DNA of 64,000 bases from Chitinophagaceae bacterium. GTDB taxonomy: Bacteria > Bacteroidota > Bacteroidia > Chitinophagales > Chitinophagaceae. Below are positions 6,632 to 15,095 of this stretch, piece by piece. Position 1 is the stretch's first letter. Every line of letters starts with the position of its first letter. The DNA lies in the NCBI GenBank assembly GCA_016699815.1, contig CP065012.1:434001-498000 (forward strand), read 5' to 3'. Below the pieces are notes generated by a model. It was not told the origin of the DNA. It searched no databases and worked only from the letters and a program-made list of their open reading frames with translations. A program made the translations under genes and the position numbers.

Positions 6632-9455
6632 TTAACGGTTAATGTAAATAGGATTGTTTCCTGACGCATTATAAAGTATAATAGAGTTAATGTTAATCAT
6701 AATATTATATTGAGTACCAAAAGTTTTATTTTGGTCTCTCGCCCTATTAAAATCAGGTTGGGAAACAAGCGCCCCATTATTAACTCTTCCGAGATGAGTC
6801 CATTTGCCGCCAAAAGAATAAGATAAATCATGGCCTATTAATGATGCTGCATACGGATGTAAATGTCCATTGGGCACCCCAGAACTTCCCGCATCTGAAG
6901 TATTAAAACTATTATTTGAACTGATTGTCTGCATGTCAACAGTCCATACTCCTTTGTCTTTCTTCATGCTAAAACTTGCTTCGGCACCTTTTAAAGATGT
7001 TATAAATTTTTTAGAAACTTCATTTCCATCTAACGTAATTTTATCCATTAATTCAATAGGTAAATTATCAATTTTTTGAATGTTGAATTTTTGATAATTC
7101 TCTTTGTAAAAATGGTTAATGGAATTTAAATCATATGCATCGCCATTTGCACCAAAATTATTTTCATTCCATAAGATATTACTAATATCAAAATACAGTT
7201 GCATTATAGTACTTGGGTTGCCCTTTTTGAATTGTGCTACATTATTAATGAACTGTTGTTTGTATATATCTGAAACTACAAATACCCTCCAATAGTTTTG
7301 ACTTGTTGTTTGATATAACAAATTACCCTTTGCATCAAAATAAGAAGTGCCATTATTTCCTGCACCCGGCCTAAACCAAGAATTTGAATTACCATTGTCC
7401 ATAGCAACCTGGCGTTCCCAGGCATCTGCACCGCTCCAATCATATCTTGAGTTGTTTAATTTATTTTGCAAATCAAGCGTTGCTGTTGGGTTCCAGCCTC
7501 CTTCTTTGGGTGTTACCGGCCGCCGGCCATCGGGGTCTATAAACTGTATGGGGTTGTTATAGCCGTAATTATAGGGCGTCCAGCGCCTGCTCATTTCGGC
7601 AAGTGGGTCTATTACCTGCCAGCGGCCGGTTTGTGCATCGTACATTCTTGCGCCATAGTCTATCATATCCTGGCCGCTGCCTTCGCTAAACTCATTGGCT
7701 TGTTCTTCTTTGCCATTGTATTTATATTTATTTTCTGCAAAGCCCGCTTCTCTTTGGCTGCGGTACGAAATATTTTTCATGAGCAGCCCAAAGGGATAGT
7801 ATTCATTGGTTTCGAGCAGTGTGCCCCGGCTGTGCGTTAGCTGCAAATTATCAAAGAACACTTCTATGTTGGGTGTGGCGTTGCTTACATATACATAAAG
7901 GTAACCGGTTTTTGTGATGGATACCTGGTTAAAAATATGTTCTTTTAATTCTTCATTGTTGCCGGCCTGCTCAAAACCGCCGGCGGTGTATTGAAACTGC
8001 TCATCGAGCAATATCCAGTTTATAAAGGCTTTGGGTTTTTGGCTATTGTAGGTTTGGCTGTTTAAAAACTGGGTGGCGGCGGGGGTAAGTATATTACCGT
8101 TTTGTAACTGTGCGCCAATAGTAGCGCCATGGCTGGCCGCAGCGGCACCGCCTACGCCGCCTTGCATTGCGGCAAGCAGGCTGGTAAGTGGGTTTACAGG
8201 GTTGCCAGGCGCTGCGCCATTAAGCCGGTACCAGCTTGTTACCCTTATGTTGAACTTATCGCCGGCCATTACTTTTAGGGTAATGGAAGGGCCTATTTTG
8301 TTTCCATCGCCGCTTACTTTTGCAACATAATCATTGGGGCTGGTATAAGTATCGGCTGGGTAGCCGGGCACCGTGGTTTTTAAAGTTCTTGTTTGCGGCA
8401 GGTTGGCATACAAGGCTTCTTCGGTTGTGGCTTGTGCGGTTTCCATACTGGCAGGTGGGTACTGGTCTTCCTTTTTTTGGCTGGTAATAACGGCCCTTAT
8501 ATTGCCCAAGTGGTCTTTTATAAAATAATCGCAGGCAAAGCCGGTAATATAGCCGGGCTGGCTAAGGCTGTCGTACAAAGCTCTTATGCGGCCTTCTTCC
8601 TGGCCGCAAAAAAGCAATTTGTTATTGTATAAAACATTATTTGCCGAATCTTGCTTAGTTTCATAAACAAAGCCAGAAAGATAGAGCGTAGTAATAGTAA
8701 TTTGAGTTTGCCTGTTAAAAACCTGTTTTTTGAGCCTTGTACCTGCGGCGGTATAAGTATAGCGCACCGTTCCTTTTTCTACAAGGTCTATAAACTCAGG
8801 CAAATTGAGCTGGTTGTATACTATGTTGGCAATGCCTTTATTGAGGTCTTGGGTAAGGTTGCCGTTTACATCGTATAAATAATCATCGGCGCCTGTATTA
8901 GCGCCGTCTTTAAAATCGCCAAGCCTGGTATTGGGGTCGTTAACGGCATCGGTTACCCTGGCAAGTTTATTGGCGGAGCTGGTATAGGCATAGCTAAGCC
9001 TGTCAATGAGGGCGCTGCTGCCAAGTTTTAAGCCATATTGTACCATATATAAAATATTGCCGTTGGCATCGTAAAGCGCTTGAAGGGCTTTGCCCGTTGC
9101 CCATCATTACAGAATAGTCTATACCTGCCGAGAGGTTGAAAGCGCCATCGGTAAATTGGGTAAAAGCGGCGCTCAAAAGCCTGCCTGCGGCATCGTAACT
9201 ATAATCGTATTTACGCAACTGGCCATCGCCTTTGCTCCTCCATACCGTTCCGGTAATGTTTCCATTATACAGGGCTTTTTGGTAACTGGTACCTAATAAG
9301 CTGTTTAAAGTATCGCTATAGCCCAGTTCGTAGCCAAAAAAACTATTTTGGGTATCATTTTTTAAATATAGCCTGTTCATACCCAGTAGCCAGCCACGTA
9401 TATTATACTCAAAATTTTGGGTTGACCGAAAAAAGGGGACGCTTACAGCAGCGCT
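6632..9455 (-). pseudogene. Rhs protein, C-terminal half with JAB-like tip, frameshifted
   Basis: From about 9455 leftwards the frame reads typical Bacteroidota Rhs sequence: QNFEYNIRGWLLGMNRLYL, YDYSYDAAGRLLSA, YDANGNILYMVQYGLKL, FIKDHLGNIRAVIT, YYPFGLLMKNISYRSQ, then core YDAQTGRWQVIDPLAEMS and YGYNNPIQFIDPDG. A tip of about 290 residues follows, ending with NGHLHP and SQPDFNRARD, resembling the HxH and SxxD parts of JAB/MPN metallopeptidases. One extra base in the AAA run at 9073-9075 splits it into two frames; removing it restores SAYDANGN. The first thousand or more residues expected for the family are missing. The core is visibly G+C-richer than the tip, suggesting a mosaic. As drawn it is not a functional secreted toxin. 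Confidence 0.85.
7714..7746 (-). repeat. exact 33-bp Rhs core repeat, main-gene copy
   Basis: Identical to 5973-6005 and in the same orientation. It lies in the core of the main Rhs gene, upstream of the variable tip, where homologous recombination can swap tips. Confidence 0.85.
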
Positions 9456-9667
9456 TTAATTTTGGTTTCCCAGCGTGCTAACTTCGCTAAAGATTTTTTT
9501 GTTTTGCCGGTTATCCGTTTGCTATATTTATCTATCTTATTGCCTGTTTGGCTAAAAAATTTATCGGGGATTTTTAAGATAGTTGCTTCAATACTGTCTG
9601 CCTGTGCATGGCAAAGCAATACAGCAAGTATAAGCGATAGCGTTGATATTAGAACCTTCGGGTACAT
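9443..9667 (-). pseudogene. N-terminal stub of a large Rhs protein
   Basis: A 74-codon frame: signal peptide MYPKVLISTLSLILAVLLC then ADSIEATILKIP, DKYSKRITGKTKKSLAKLA and WETKIKALL. This 'KIDKYS-RITGKT-KSL-KLARWE-KI' pattern is, from my knowledge of the family, how large Bacteroidota Rhs proteins begin after their signal peptide. It stops at TAA 9443-9445. The C-terminal half of an Rhs gene begins at once in a different frame. The simplest reading is one original gene that lost its centre by an internal deletion at about 9440-9455. The alternative, a genuine 74-residue secreted protein, is less likely. Confidence 0.6.
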
Positions 9668-9742
9668 TGCCAGGTATTGAAGGGTTCAAAAACGAATTAC
9701 CAAATAAATGTAGGATTATTTTTTAATTAACAAAAAAAAATT

Positions 9743-9756
9743 TGAGTATATACTCA
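9743..9756. repeat. perfect 14-bp palindrome at the 3' end of the transposase remnant
   Basis: TGAGTATATACTCA is a perfect inverted repeat directly next to the stop codon (9758-9760) of the REP-associated transposase remnant. It may be a remnant end structure of that element or a chance palindrome. Confidence 0.4.
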
Positions 9757-9757
9757 T

Positions 9758-10030
9758 TTATACTTTTATATGGGCTGTATATTTCAAAAAACTACCCTGC
9801 GCTGTATCCTTCCTATTTTTATTTATTTGCTCCCAAATAAAGTGAATATGGTTGGGCATCTTTACAAAAGCAAATACCCTTATCAAATCTCTTTCCTAAA
9901 GTTCTTTTAAATACGCTATTATCAACGCTTTGTTTTCGCTGTCATTAAATAATGGCAGCCATTTATAAATGGTTGCCGTAAAAAAATAAATCTTATTTGT
10001 TTCGGTGTAAGATTTGCGTACTGTTTTCAC
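9758..10030 (-). pseudogene. REP-associated tyrosine transposase (Y1/IS200-like), broken
   Basis: Reading from a GTG at 10028-10030 gives 44 codons (KSYTETNKIYFFTATIYKWL and so on), then an in-frame TAG at 9896-9898, then ERDLIRVFAFVKMPNHIHFIWEQ and a short tail ending at TAA 9758. The motif MPNHIHFIW is the conserved HUH region (two metal-binding His) of Y1-type REP-associated transposases, and the upstream FFTAT-YKW-PLF block is the usual N-terminus. The catalytic-Tyr C-terminal part is absent. With the internal stop and truncation it is inactive. It sits between the Rhs wreckage and the ribosomal operon side, consistent with a site of past rearrangement. Confidence 0.75.
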
Positions 10031-10180
10031 CGCTTAAAGTTATAAGATATTTTATTACGGAAAATTGTTTCGTGTGCCACAAACCAAAGCGTGGAGGAGT
10101 GGTAAATCCTATAGGAATCCTGGAGTTTGTATCTTTTAATTTAAAACAGCACCTAATTACAAATAAGAAAAAACTTAGCA
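10031..10180. other. short intergenic region upstream of the transposase remnant
   Basis: About 150 bp with no credible gene; open frames on both strands are shadows without start context. It contains the palindrome TCCTATAGGA and nearby GGATTCC-like half repeats, within a stretch that may belong to the transposase element as its cognate repeat. That link is a guess from proximity. Confidence 0.3.
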
Positions 10181-11437
10181 TTAAACGCAATTAAAAGCGG
10201 CTTTTGCAATAGCCTGTGCAGCTATAAACCCCGTGGTCCAGGCATTTTGAAAATTAAAGCCTCCGGTAATACCATCTATATCTAAAATTTCGCCGGCAAA
10301 ATAAATGCCCGGTTGCTTTTTGCTTTCCAGGGTTGATGCATTTACCTCACTTAGTGCAATACCACCGGCCGTTACAAACTCCTCTTTAAATGTTGTTTTA
10401 CCTTTTAGCTCAAACTCCTGTGCACATAATATTTTACTTAATAAATTTTGCTGCTTTGCTGGCAAATCGGCCCAGCGCAAACTGCTGTTGATATTTATAG
10501 TGGCCAGTAAAAATTCCCACAACCTTGCGGGCAACTGAAAGGGATTTTTATTATAAATTTTTTGTGCTGCGTTTTCAAAACGTAGTTGACATAATTTTTC
10601 ATTCAGCAGGTTTTCGTTATACTTTATACCACTTACGTTACCTATCCAATTGATATTAATTTTACTGTTATAGCTTTTTTCGTACAACTCCCTTGCCGCA
10701 AAAGCGCTTAGCTTTAATATCGCTGGCCCGCTAAAACCCCAATGCGTTATTAATACGGCACCGGCCTGTTCCCATTTAGTACCGGGTATTTTAACCTGCG
10801 CATTGGGTACTGAAATACCCATTAATTTCTCCGCAGAATTACGGGCAATATTAAAAGTAAAAAGGCTGGGTACCGGTGGCACAATGGTATGGCCAAGTTT
10901 ACTTAGCCAGTTAAATTGTTCCCATTTAGAAAACCCACCACAGGCAATGCATACATAGCCTGCAGTAATTTTTTTTTTGTTTTGAAAAACTACCTGGTGA
11001 TTTTCTTTGCCTGGAATAATATCTTCCACAGCAGCATTCATCATTATTTGTACTTTATATTTATTGGCTTCACTCAGCAAACAATTCATAATGGTTTGTG
11101 AGCTATCGGTAACGGGGAACATCCTGCCATCGGCTTCAGTTTTTAATTGCACGCCCCTATCCTGAAACCATTGGATGGTATCGCTTGTAAAAAAATGATG
11201 AAAAGCTTTTTTGAGAAAGGCATTTCCCCTGGGATAGTTTTTTATCATTTCTGCAATGCTAAAACAGGCATGGGTAACATTGCAACGGCCTCCGCCGCTT
11301 ACTTTTACTTTACTTAAAAGTTTAGAAGATTTTTCAACAATAATTACCTGCAAAGAAGGGTAAAGCCTTGCTGCATTTACGGCACAAAAAAAACCGGCAG
11401 CGCCAGCACCAATTACTACGAGTTTGTGATTGGCCAT
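10181..11437 (-). CDS. HI0933/YhiN-family FAD-dependent oxidoreductase
   Basis: A 418-residue flavoprotein. The N-terminal Rossmann motif VVIGAGAAGFFCAVNAAR (residues 6-23) and the family signature VKVSGGGRCNVTH (about residues 45-57) place it in the HI0933/YhiN/BaiN-like family. The C-terminal EILDIDGITGGFNFQNAW block binds FAD and closes the fold. The physiological substrate of most members is unknown. Its ATG lies 13 bp after the stop of map, so the two are probably cotranscribed from the ribosomal operon or a promoter near map. Length matches the family, and no disruption is seen. Confidence 0.9.
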   Translation of the reverse strand: MANHKLVVIGAGAAGFFCAVNAARLYPSLQVIIVEKSSKLLSKVKVSGGGRCNVTHACFSIAEMIKNYPRGNAFLKKAFHHFFTSDTIQWFQDRGVQLKTEADGRMFPVTDSSQTIMNCLLSEANKYKVQIMMNAAVEDIIPGKENHQVVFQNKKKITAGYVCIACGGFSKWEQFNWLSKLGHTIVPPVPSLFTFNIARNSAEKLMGISVPNAQVKIPGTKWEQAGAVLITHWGFSGPAILKLSAFAARELYEKSYNSKININWIGNVSGIKYNENLLNEKLCQLRFENAAQKIYNKNPFQLPARLWEFLLATININSSLRWADLPAKQQNLLSKILCAQEFELKGKTTFKEEFVTAGGIALSEVNASTLESKKQPGIYFAGEILDIDGITGGFNFQNAWTTGFIAAQAIAKAAFNCV

Positions 11438-11450
11438 TTTATTTGGGTTG

Positions 11451-12254
11451 TTAATCGTGGCTCCAGGTTAAATTTGGGTTGGCCTTTTCTGCAGCTTCCA
11501 ACGCTGCAAATGAAGATAAAATATCGGGCGCTCCATCCGTGATGCTTATATCGTGTTCAAAATGGGCAGAGGGTTTCCTGTCTTTGGTTAATACGGTCCA
11601 CCCGTCTTTTAAAAATTCCACTTCCCTTGTTCCCATATTTATCATGGGCTCAATGGCAAGCACCATGCCTGCTTTGAGCTTTTCTTTTGTGCCACGCTTT
11701 CCGTAGTTGGGCACCTGTGGGTCTTCATGAAGGCTGCGGCCAAGGCCATGCCCTACCAGTTCTCTCACTACGCCATAGCCATGAATTTTTTCAGTATATT
11801 CCTGTATGGCAAAAGCAATATCGCCTATGCGGTTTCCTATACGGGCTTTATTAATACCAATGTATAAAGATGCTTTGGTAACTTTTAAAAGTTTTTTTAC
11901 TTCAGCGCTTACTTCGCCAATAGCATAAGTATATGCGCTATCGCCATGAAAGCCATTTTTTAAAACGCCAATATCCAGCGAAATAATATCGCCATCTTTC
12001 AGTGGTTCGTTTTTAGGAAAGCCATGTACTACTTCATCATTTACCGAAATGCAGGTTGCTGCCGGAAAACCACCATAATTTAAAAAAGATGGAACAGCAG
12101 CATTATCTACAATAAAACGATGCACCAGGTTATTTACTTCCAATGTGGTAATACCCGGTTTTAAAATTTTTGCAGCTTCGGCATGCGCCATGCCTACCAG
12201 TAAGCAGGACTGGCGCATGATTTCAATTTCTTCTTTAGTTTTATACTGTATCAT
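11451..12254 (-). CDS. map: methionine aminopeptidase, type I
   Basis: Removes the N-terminal Met from nascent proteins at the ribosome exit. I start at the ATG at 12252-12254 (267 residues); the frame extends three codons to a TTG that is less likely. The metal ligands are in place: the Asp pair around SLDIGVLKNGFHGDSAYTYA, His in VGHGLGRSLHEDP, Glu in IEPMINMG and Glu in the FEHDISIT region. The His that contacts substrate is in EVVHGFP. It is the last gene of the S10-spc operon here, the common Bacteroidota and Firmicutes place after secY. A hairpin just upstream may reduce read-through from secY. Confidence 0.95.
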   Translation of the reverse strand: MIQYKTKEEIEIMRQSCLLVGMAHAEAAKILKPGITTLEVNNLVHRFIVDNAAVPSFLNYGGFPAATCISVNDEVVHGFPKNEPLKDGDIISLDIGVLKNGFHGDSAYTYAIGEVSAEVKKLLKVTKASLYIGINKARIGNRIGDIAFAIQEYTEKIHGYGVVRELVGHGLGRSLHEDPQVPNYGKRGTKEKLKAGMVLAIEPMINMGTREVEFLKDGWTVLTKDRKPSAHFEHDISITDGAPDILSSFAALEAAEKANPNLTWSHD

Positions 12255-12264
12255 TTTTATCAAA

Positions 12265-12292
12265 AAACCCCAACGAGTGTGCGCCGGGGTTT
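12265..12292 (-). terminator. hairpin between secY and map, possible terminator or attenuator
   Basis: On the minus strand AAACCCC pairs with GGGGTTT across a 14-nt loop and is followed by TTTTTT, the layout of an intrinsic terminator. It lies 10 bp before the map ATG, so it would cover the map ribosome-binding region. With a 7-bp stem and large loop, partial read-through is likely. Confidence 0.5.
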
Positions 12293-12315
12293 GAATTATA
12301 TATTTTTGAATGCAA

Positions 12316-13659
12316 TTACATACCGGAAGATACGGCCTGCCTTCCCTGTATGCGCCCGCTATTCATTAACCCATCGTATTGGCGCATGAGCAACTGAGTT
12401 TCTATTTGCTGTAATGTATCTAAAATTACCCCTACCATAATTAATAAAGAGGTGCCCCCAAAAAATGTAGCAAAACTTTGCTGCATGCCTACAAAGCCAA
12501 GTTCTACAAGGCCGGGCAAAATACCTACAAGGGCAAGTAAAATAGCGCCGGGTAAGGTTATCCTGTCCATAATGGTGCCAATATAATTGGCGGTATCCTG
12601 CCCGGGCTTTACGCCGGGAATAAAGCCATTATTGCGTTTTAACTCATCACTCATTTGCTTGGGGTTAAAAAGCAAAGCCGTGTATAAAAAGGTAAAAGCA
12701 ATTACCGAGAAGGAATATACCAGCATATAAATCCAGTTGGTATGATCAGTAAAATATTTGGCAAAGCCGCTATTGGTAAAGCCTGTAATAAAGGTGGGCA
12801 AAAATAAAATTGCCTGGGCAAATATGATGGGCATTACCCCTGATGCATTTACTTTTAAGGGCAAAAAGTTTCTGGCACCACCAAACTGGCGGTTGCCTAC
12901 AATTTGTTTTGCATAGTTTACCGGTACTTTTCTTGTGCCCATTACCAGCATAATAATTCCCAAAATTACAATTACCAAAAAGAGGATTTCGAGCAGCATA
13001 ATGAGCAAGCCACCTGCACCGCCGGTAGAACGGGCTGTCCACTCCTGCATAAAAGATTGGGGTAAGCGGGCAAGGATACCAATCATAATAATGATGGAAG
13101 TACCATTACCTAAACCTTTGTCGGTAATTTTTTCGCCCAGCCACATTACAAATAATGTACCTACTGTGAGCAACACTACGGTAGAAACCCAAAAAAATGC
13201 TACACCGTAGCCAGGTATTAAAGCGCCTGCATTTGCCGGGCTTTTTAAATAGCCAATATAAGCTGCAGATTGAAATACGGTTACAATTACTGTAAGGTAC
13301 CGGGTCCATTGGTTTATTTTCTTTCTTCCGCTTTCGCCTTCTTTTTGAATTTTGGCCATTTGCGGAACCAGTATGGTTACCAGCTGCATAAAAATTGATG
13401 CAGAGATATAAGGCATAATACCCAGGGCAAAAATAGAGGCTTTGGAAAAAGCGCCGCCTACAAATGCATCTAAAAGGCCCAGCATACCACTGTTTTGTGT
13501 ACTGCTGTGCAGTGCATCCAGTTTGTTGGGGTCAATACCCGGAATTACGATAAAAGAACCAAGGCGATAAATGAACAAAAGAAGGAGCGTGTACAATATT
13601 TTATTGCGTAACTCTTCAATGCTCCAGATATTTTTAAGTGTGGTAATAAACTTCTTCAC
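12316..13659 (-). CDS. secY: preprotein translocase subunit SecY
   Basis: The 447-residue channel subunit of the SecYEG translocon, which moves unfolded proteins across and into the inner membrane. Ten membrane segments can be traced, with the family markers RLGSFIVIPGID near the N-terminus, FALGIMPYISASIFMQL (TM2 plug region), the GNGTSIIIMIGI segment and the MSDELKRNNGFIPGVKPG cytoplasmic loop before TM9. It is cotranscribed with rplO upstream. Length is normal and the frame is intact. Confidence 0.97.
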   Translation of the reverse strand: MKKFITTLKNIWSIEELRNKILYTLLLLFIYRLGSFIVIPGIDPNKLDALHSSTQNSGMLGLLDAFVGGAFSKASIFALGIMPYISASIFMQLVTILVPQMAKIQKEGESGRKKINQWTRYLTVIVTVFQSAAYIGYLKSPANAGALIPGYGVAFFWVSTVVLLTVGTLFVMWLGEKITDKGLGNGTSIIIMIGILARLPQSFMQEWTARSTGGAGGLLIMLLEILFLVIVILGIIMLVMGTRKVPVNYAKQIVGNRQFGGARNFLPLKVNASGVMPIIFAQAILFLPTFITGFTNSGFAKYFTDHTNWIYMLVYSFSVIAFTFLYTALLFNPKQMSDELKRNNGFIPGVKPGQDTANYIGTIMDRITLPGAILLALVGILPGLVELGFVGMQQSFATFFGGTSLLIMVGVILDTLQQIETQLLMRQYDGLMNSGRIQGRQAVSSGM

Positions 13660-13729
13660 TTGTGATTTGCTGTTTTAAATTTGTCCAAAAAAGAAATAGC
13701 TGGTTGCAGCGTTTGCAAATATCGTGAAA

Positions 13730-14179
13730 TTATTTAAGTATTTCAACGGTGCCGCCTGCGCTTTCAATAGCCGATTTGGCTTTTTGGCTTATGGCGTTTA
13801 CTTTGAAAGTATACTTACCTTTTAACTCACCGGTAGCGAGGATTTTTATTAAAGCCCTTTGATTTACCAGCCCGTTGATATAAAGGTTTTCGGGGCTTAT
13901 TTCGGTAAGGCTGTATTTTTCTGCAAGCTGGTCAATTCTTCCCAGGTTAAATACATTATACTCTACTTTGTTGATGTTTTTAAAACCCCGTTTTGGCAAG
14001 CGCCTTTGGATGGGCATTTGTCCGCCTTCGTGTGCTTTTTTGCTTTTATAGCCGGCACGGCTCTGGCCGCCCTTGTTACCTTTTGTAGAGGTACCGCCTT
14101 TACCACTTGCTTCGCCACGGCCCAGGCGTTTTTCTTTGTGTGTAGAACCTTTTGCAGGTTTTAAAGAATGTAATTTCAT
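13730..14179 (-). CDS. rplO: 50S ribosomal protein L15
   Basis: 149 residues. The basic N-terminal extension (KRLGRGEASGKGGTSTKGNKG) and GQMPIQRRLPKRGFKN are characteristic of L15, a late-assembly 23S rRNA-binding protein. It precedes secY in the usual spc order. The 127-bp gap to rpmD upstream is long for this operon and holds a stem-loop. Confidence 0.97.
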   Translation of the reverse strand: MKLHSLKPAKGSTHKEKRLGRGEASGKGGTSTKGNKGGQSRAGYKSKKAHEGGQMPIQRRLPKRGFKNINKVEYNVFNLGRIDQLAEKYSLTEISPENLYINGLVNQRALIKILATGELKGKYTFKVNAISQKAKSAIESAGGTVEILK

Positions 14180-14201
14180 GTTGCTTTTATTTTAAACTTA
14201 C

Positions 14202-14221
14202 GCCCCGAAAGCATTCGGGGC
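14202..14221. promoter_or_regulatory. strong stem-loop between rpmD and rplO
   Basis: GCCCCGAA (14202-14209) and TTCGGGGC (14214-14221) form a perfect 8-bp stem with a 4-nt loop inside the 127-bp rpmD-rplO spacer. No T run follows in the transcript direction, so it is more likely an RNA-processing or stability element, or a partial attenuator, than a full terminator. Confidence 0.5.
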
Positions 14222-14306
14222 TCGCTTGTTGATTACTTGATTTTTTTTTTGCAGATAATGTGCCGGTTAAAAACCAAAAGGCCATTATCAAGATAATATT
14301 GCCAAA

Positions 14307-14489
14307 TCAGGCCAGTTCTTCAACCTTTACCAGGTGGTTTACCTTGTTCACCATACCCAAAACCTGTGGAGTAGCTTCAACTTCTACAGATGCATTTGTT
14401 TTTTTTAAACCCAATGCAACCAAGGTTCTTTTTTGGCGTTCCGGCCTGTCAATTGCGCTTTTTACCTGCGTTACTTTTATCTTTTTCAT
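14307..14489 (-). CDS. rpmD: 50S ribosomal protein L30
   Basis: 60 residues from the ATG at 14487-14489; an in-frame start seven codons upstream is rejected because L30 proteins begin at KKIKVTQVKS. The pattern IKVTQVKSAIDRPERQKRTL and GLKK, then LGMVNKVNHLVKV, is diagnostic. It lies between rpsE and rplO as usual. Confidence 0.95.
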   Translation of the reverse strand: MKKIKVTQVKSAIDRPERQKRTLVALGLKKTNASVEVEATPQVLGMVNKVNHLVKVEELA

Positions 14490-14553
14490 ATTATTTGGTT
14501 GATGGTTCAAGGCTCTTGGTTTATTAAAGTGCCTGCAACTATAAACTCATTAA

Positions 14554-15072
14554 TTATCCGTTAAATACTTTCTTTAATGAAATATTTCTTGTTTTTGAAA
14601 CGGCAATTGGTTCCCGAAGGCTTGCCAGCGCTTTTACTGTAGCTTTAACTACATTGGCCGGATTTGCCGAGCCAAGACTTTTAGCTAAAACGTCGGTAAT
14701 GCCTGCGCTTTCTAAAACGGCACGCATGCTGCCACCGGCAATTACACCAGTACCTTGCGCTGCAGGTTTAATCAATACTTTTGCTGCACCTTCTTTGGTA
14801 AACTGGTCATGCGGAATGGTACCATGCCTTATAGGAACTTTTACCAGGTTCTTTTTTGCATCTTCAATGCCTTTGGTAATGGCTTCCTGTACTTCCTTGG
14901 CTTTGCCCAATCCGTGGCCAACAACGCCCGATTCGTTACCTACTACAACAAGAGCAGAAAAGCTGAATGCACGGCCACCCTTGGTTGTTTTAACCACACG
15001 GTTAATGGCAACTACTTTTTCTTTTAACTCAAGGTCGCCTGCTTTTACTTTGTTTGAAACTACGTTTGACAT
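14554..15072 (-). CDS. rpsE: 30S ribosomal protein S5
   Basis: 172 residues. S5 helps set decoding accuracy and mRNA unwinding at the entry channel. The N-terminal dsRBD-like block ([33 protein letters not shown]) and the C-terminal [19 protein letters not shown] and [11 protein letters not shown] motifs are intact. It follows rplR with a 23-bp gap. Confidence 0.97.
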   Translation of the reverse strand: MSNVVSNKVKAGDLELKEKVVAINRVVKTTKGGRAFSFSALVVVGNESGVVGHGLGKAKEVQEAITKGIEDAKKNLVKVPIRHGTIPHDQFTKEGAAKVLIKPAAQGTGVIAGGSMRAVLESAGITDVLAKSLGSANPANVVKATVKALASLREPIAVSKTRNISLKKVFNG

Positions 15073-15095
15073 TTTTGCTTTTTACAATTTTTTAA

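Noticed and set aside
8073..8878. Several plus-strand frames of 70-90 codons inside the Rhs gene
   Set aside because: They lie antisense to a strongly conserved Rhs reading frame and have no start context or recognisable domain.
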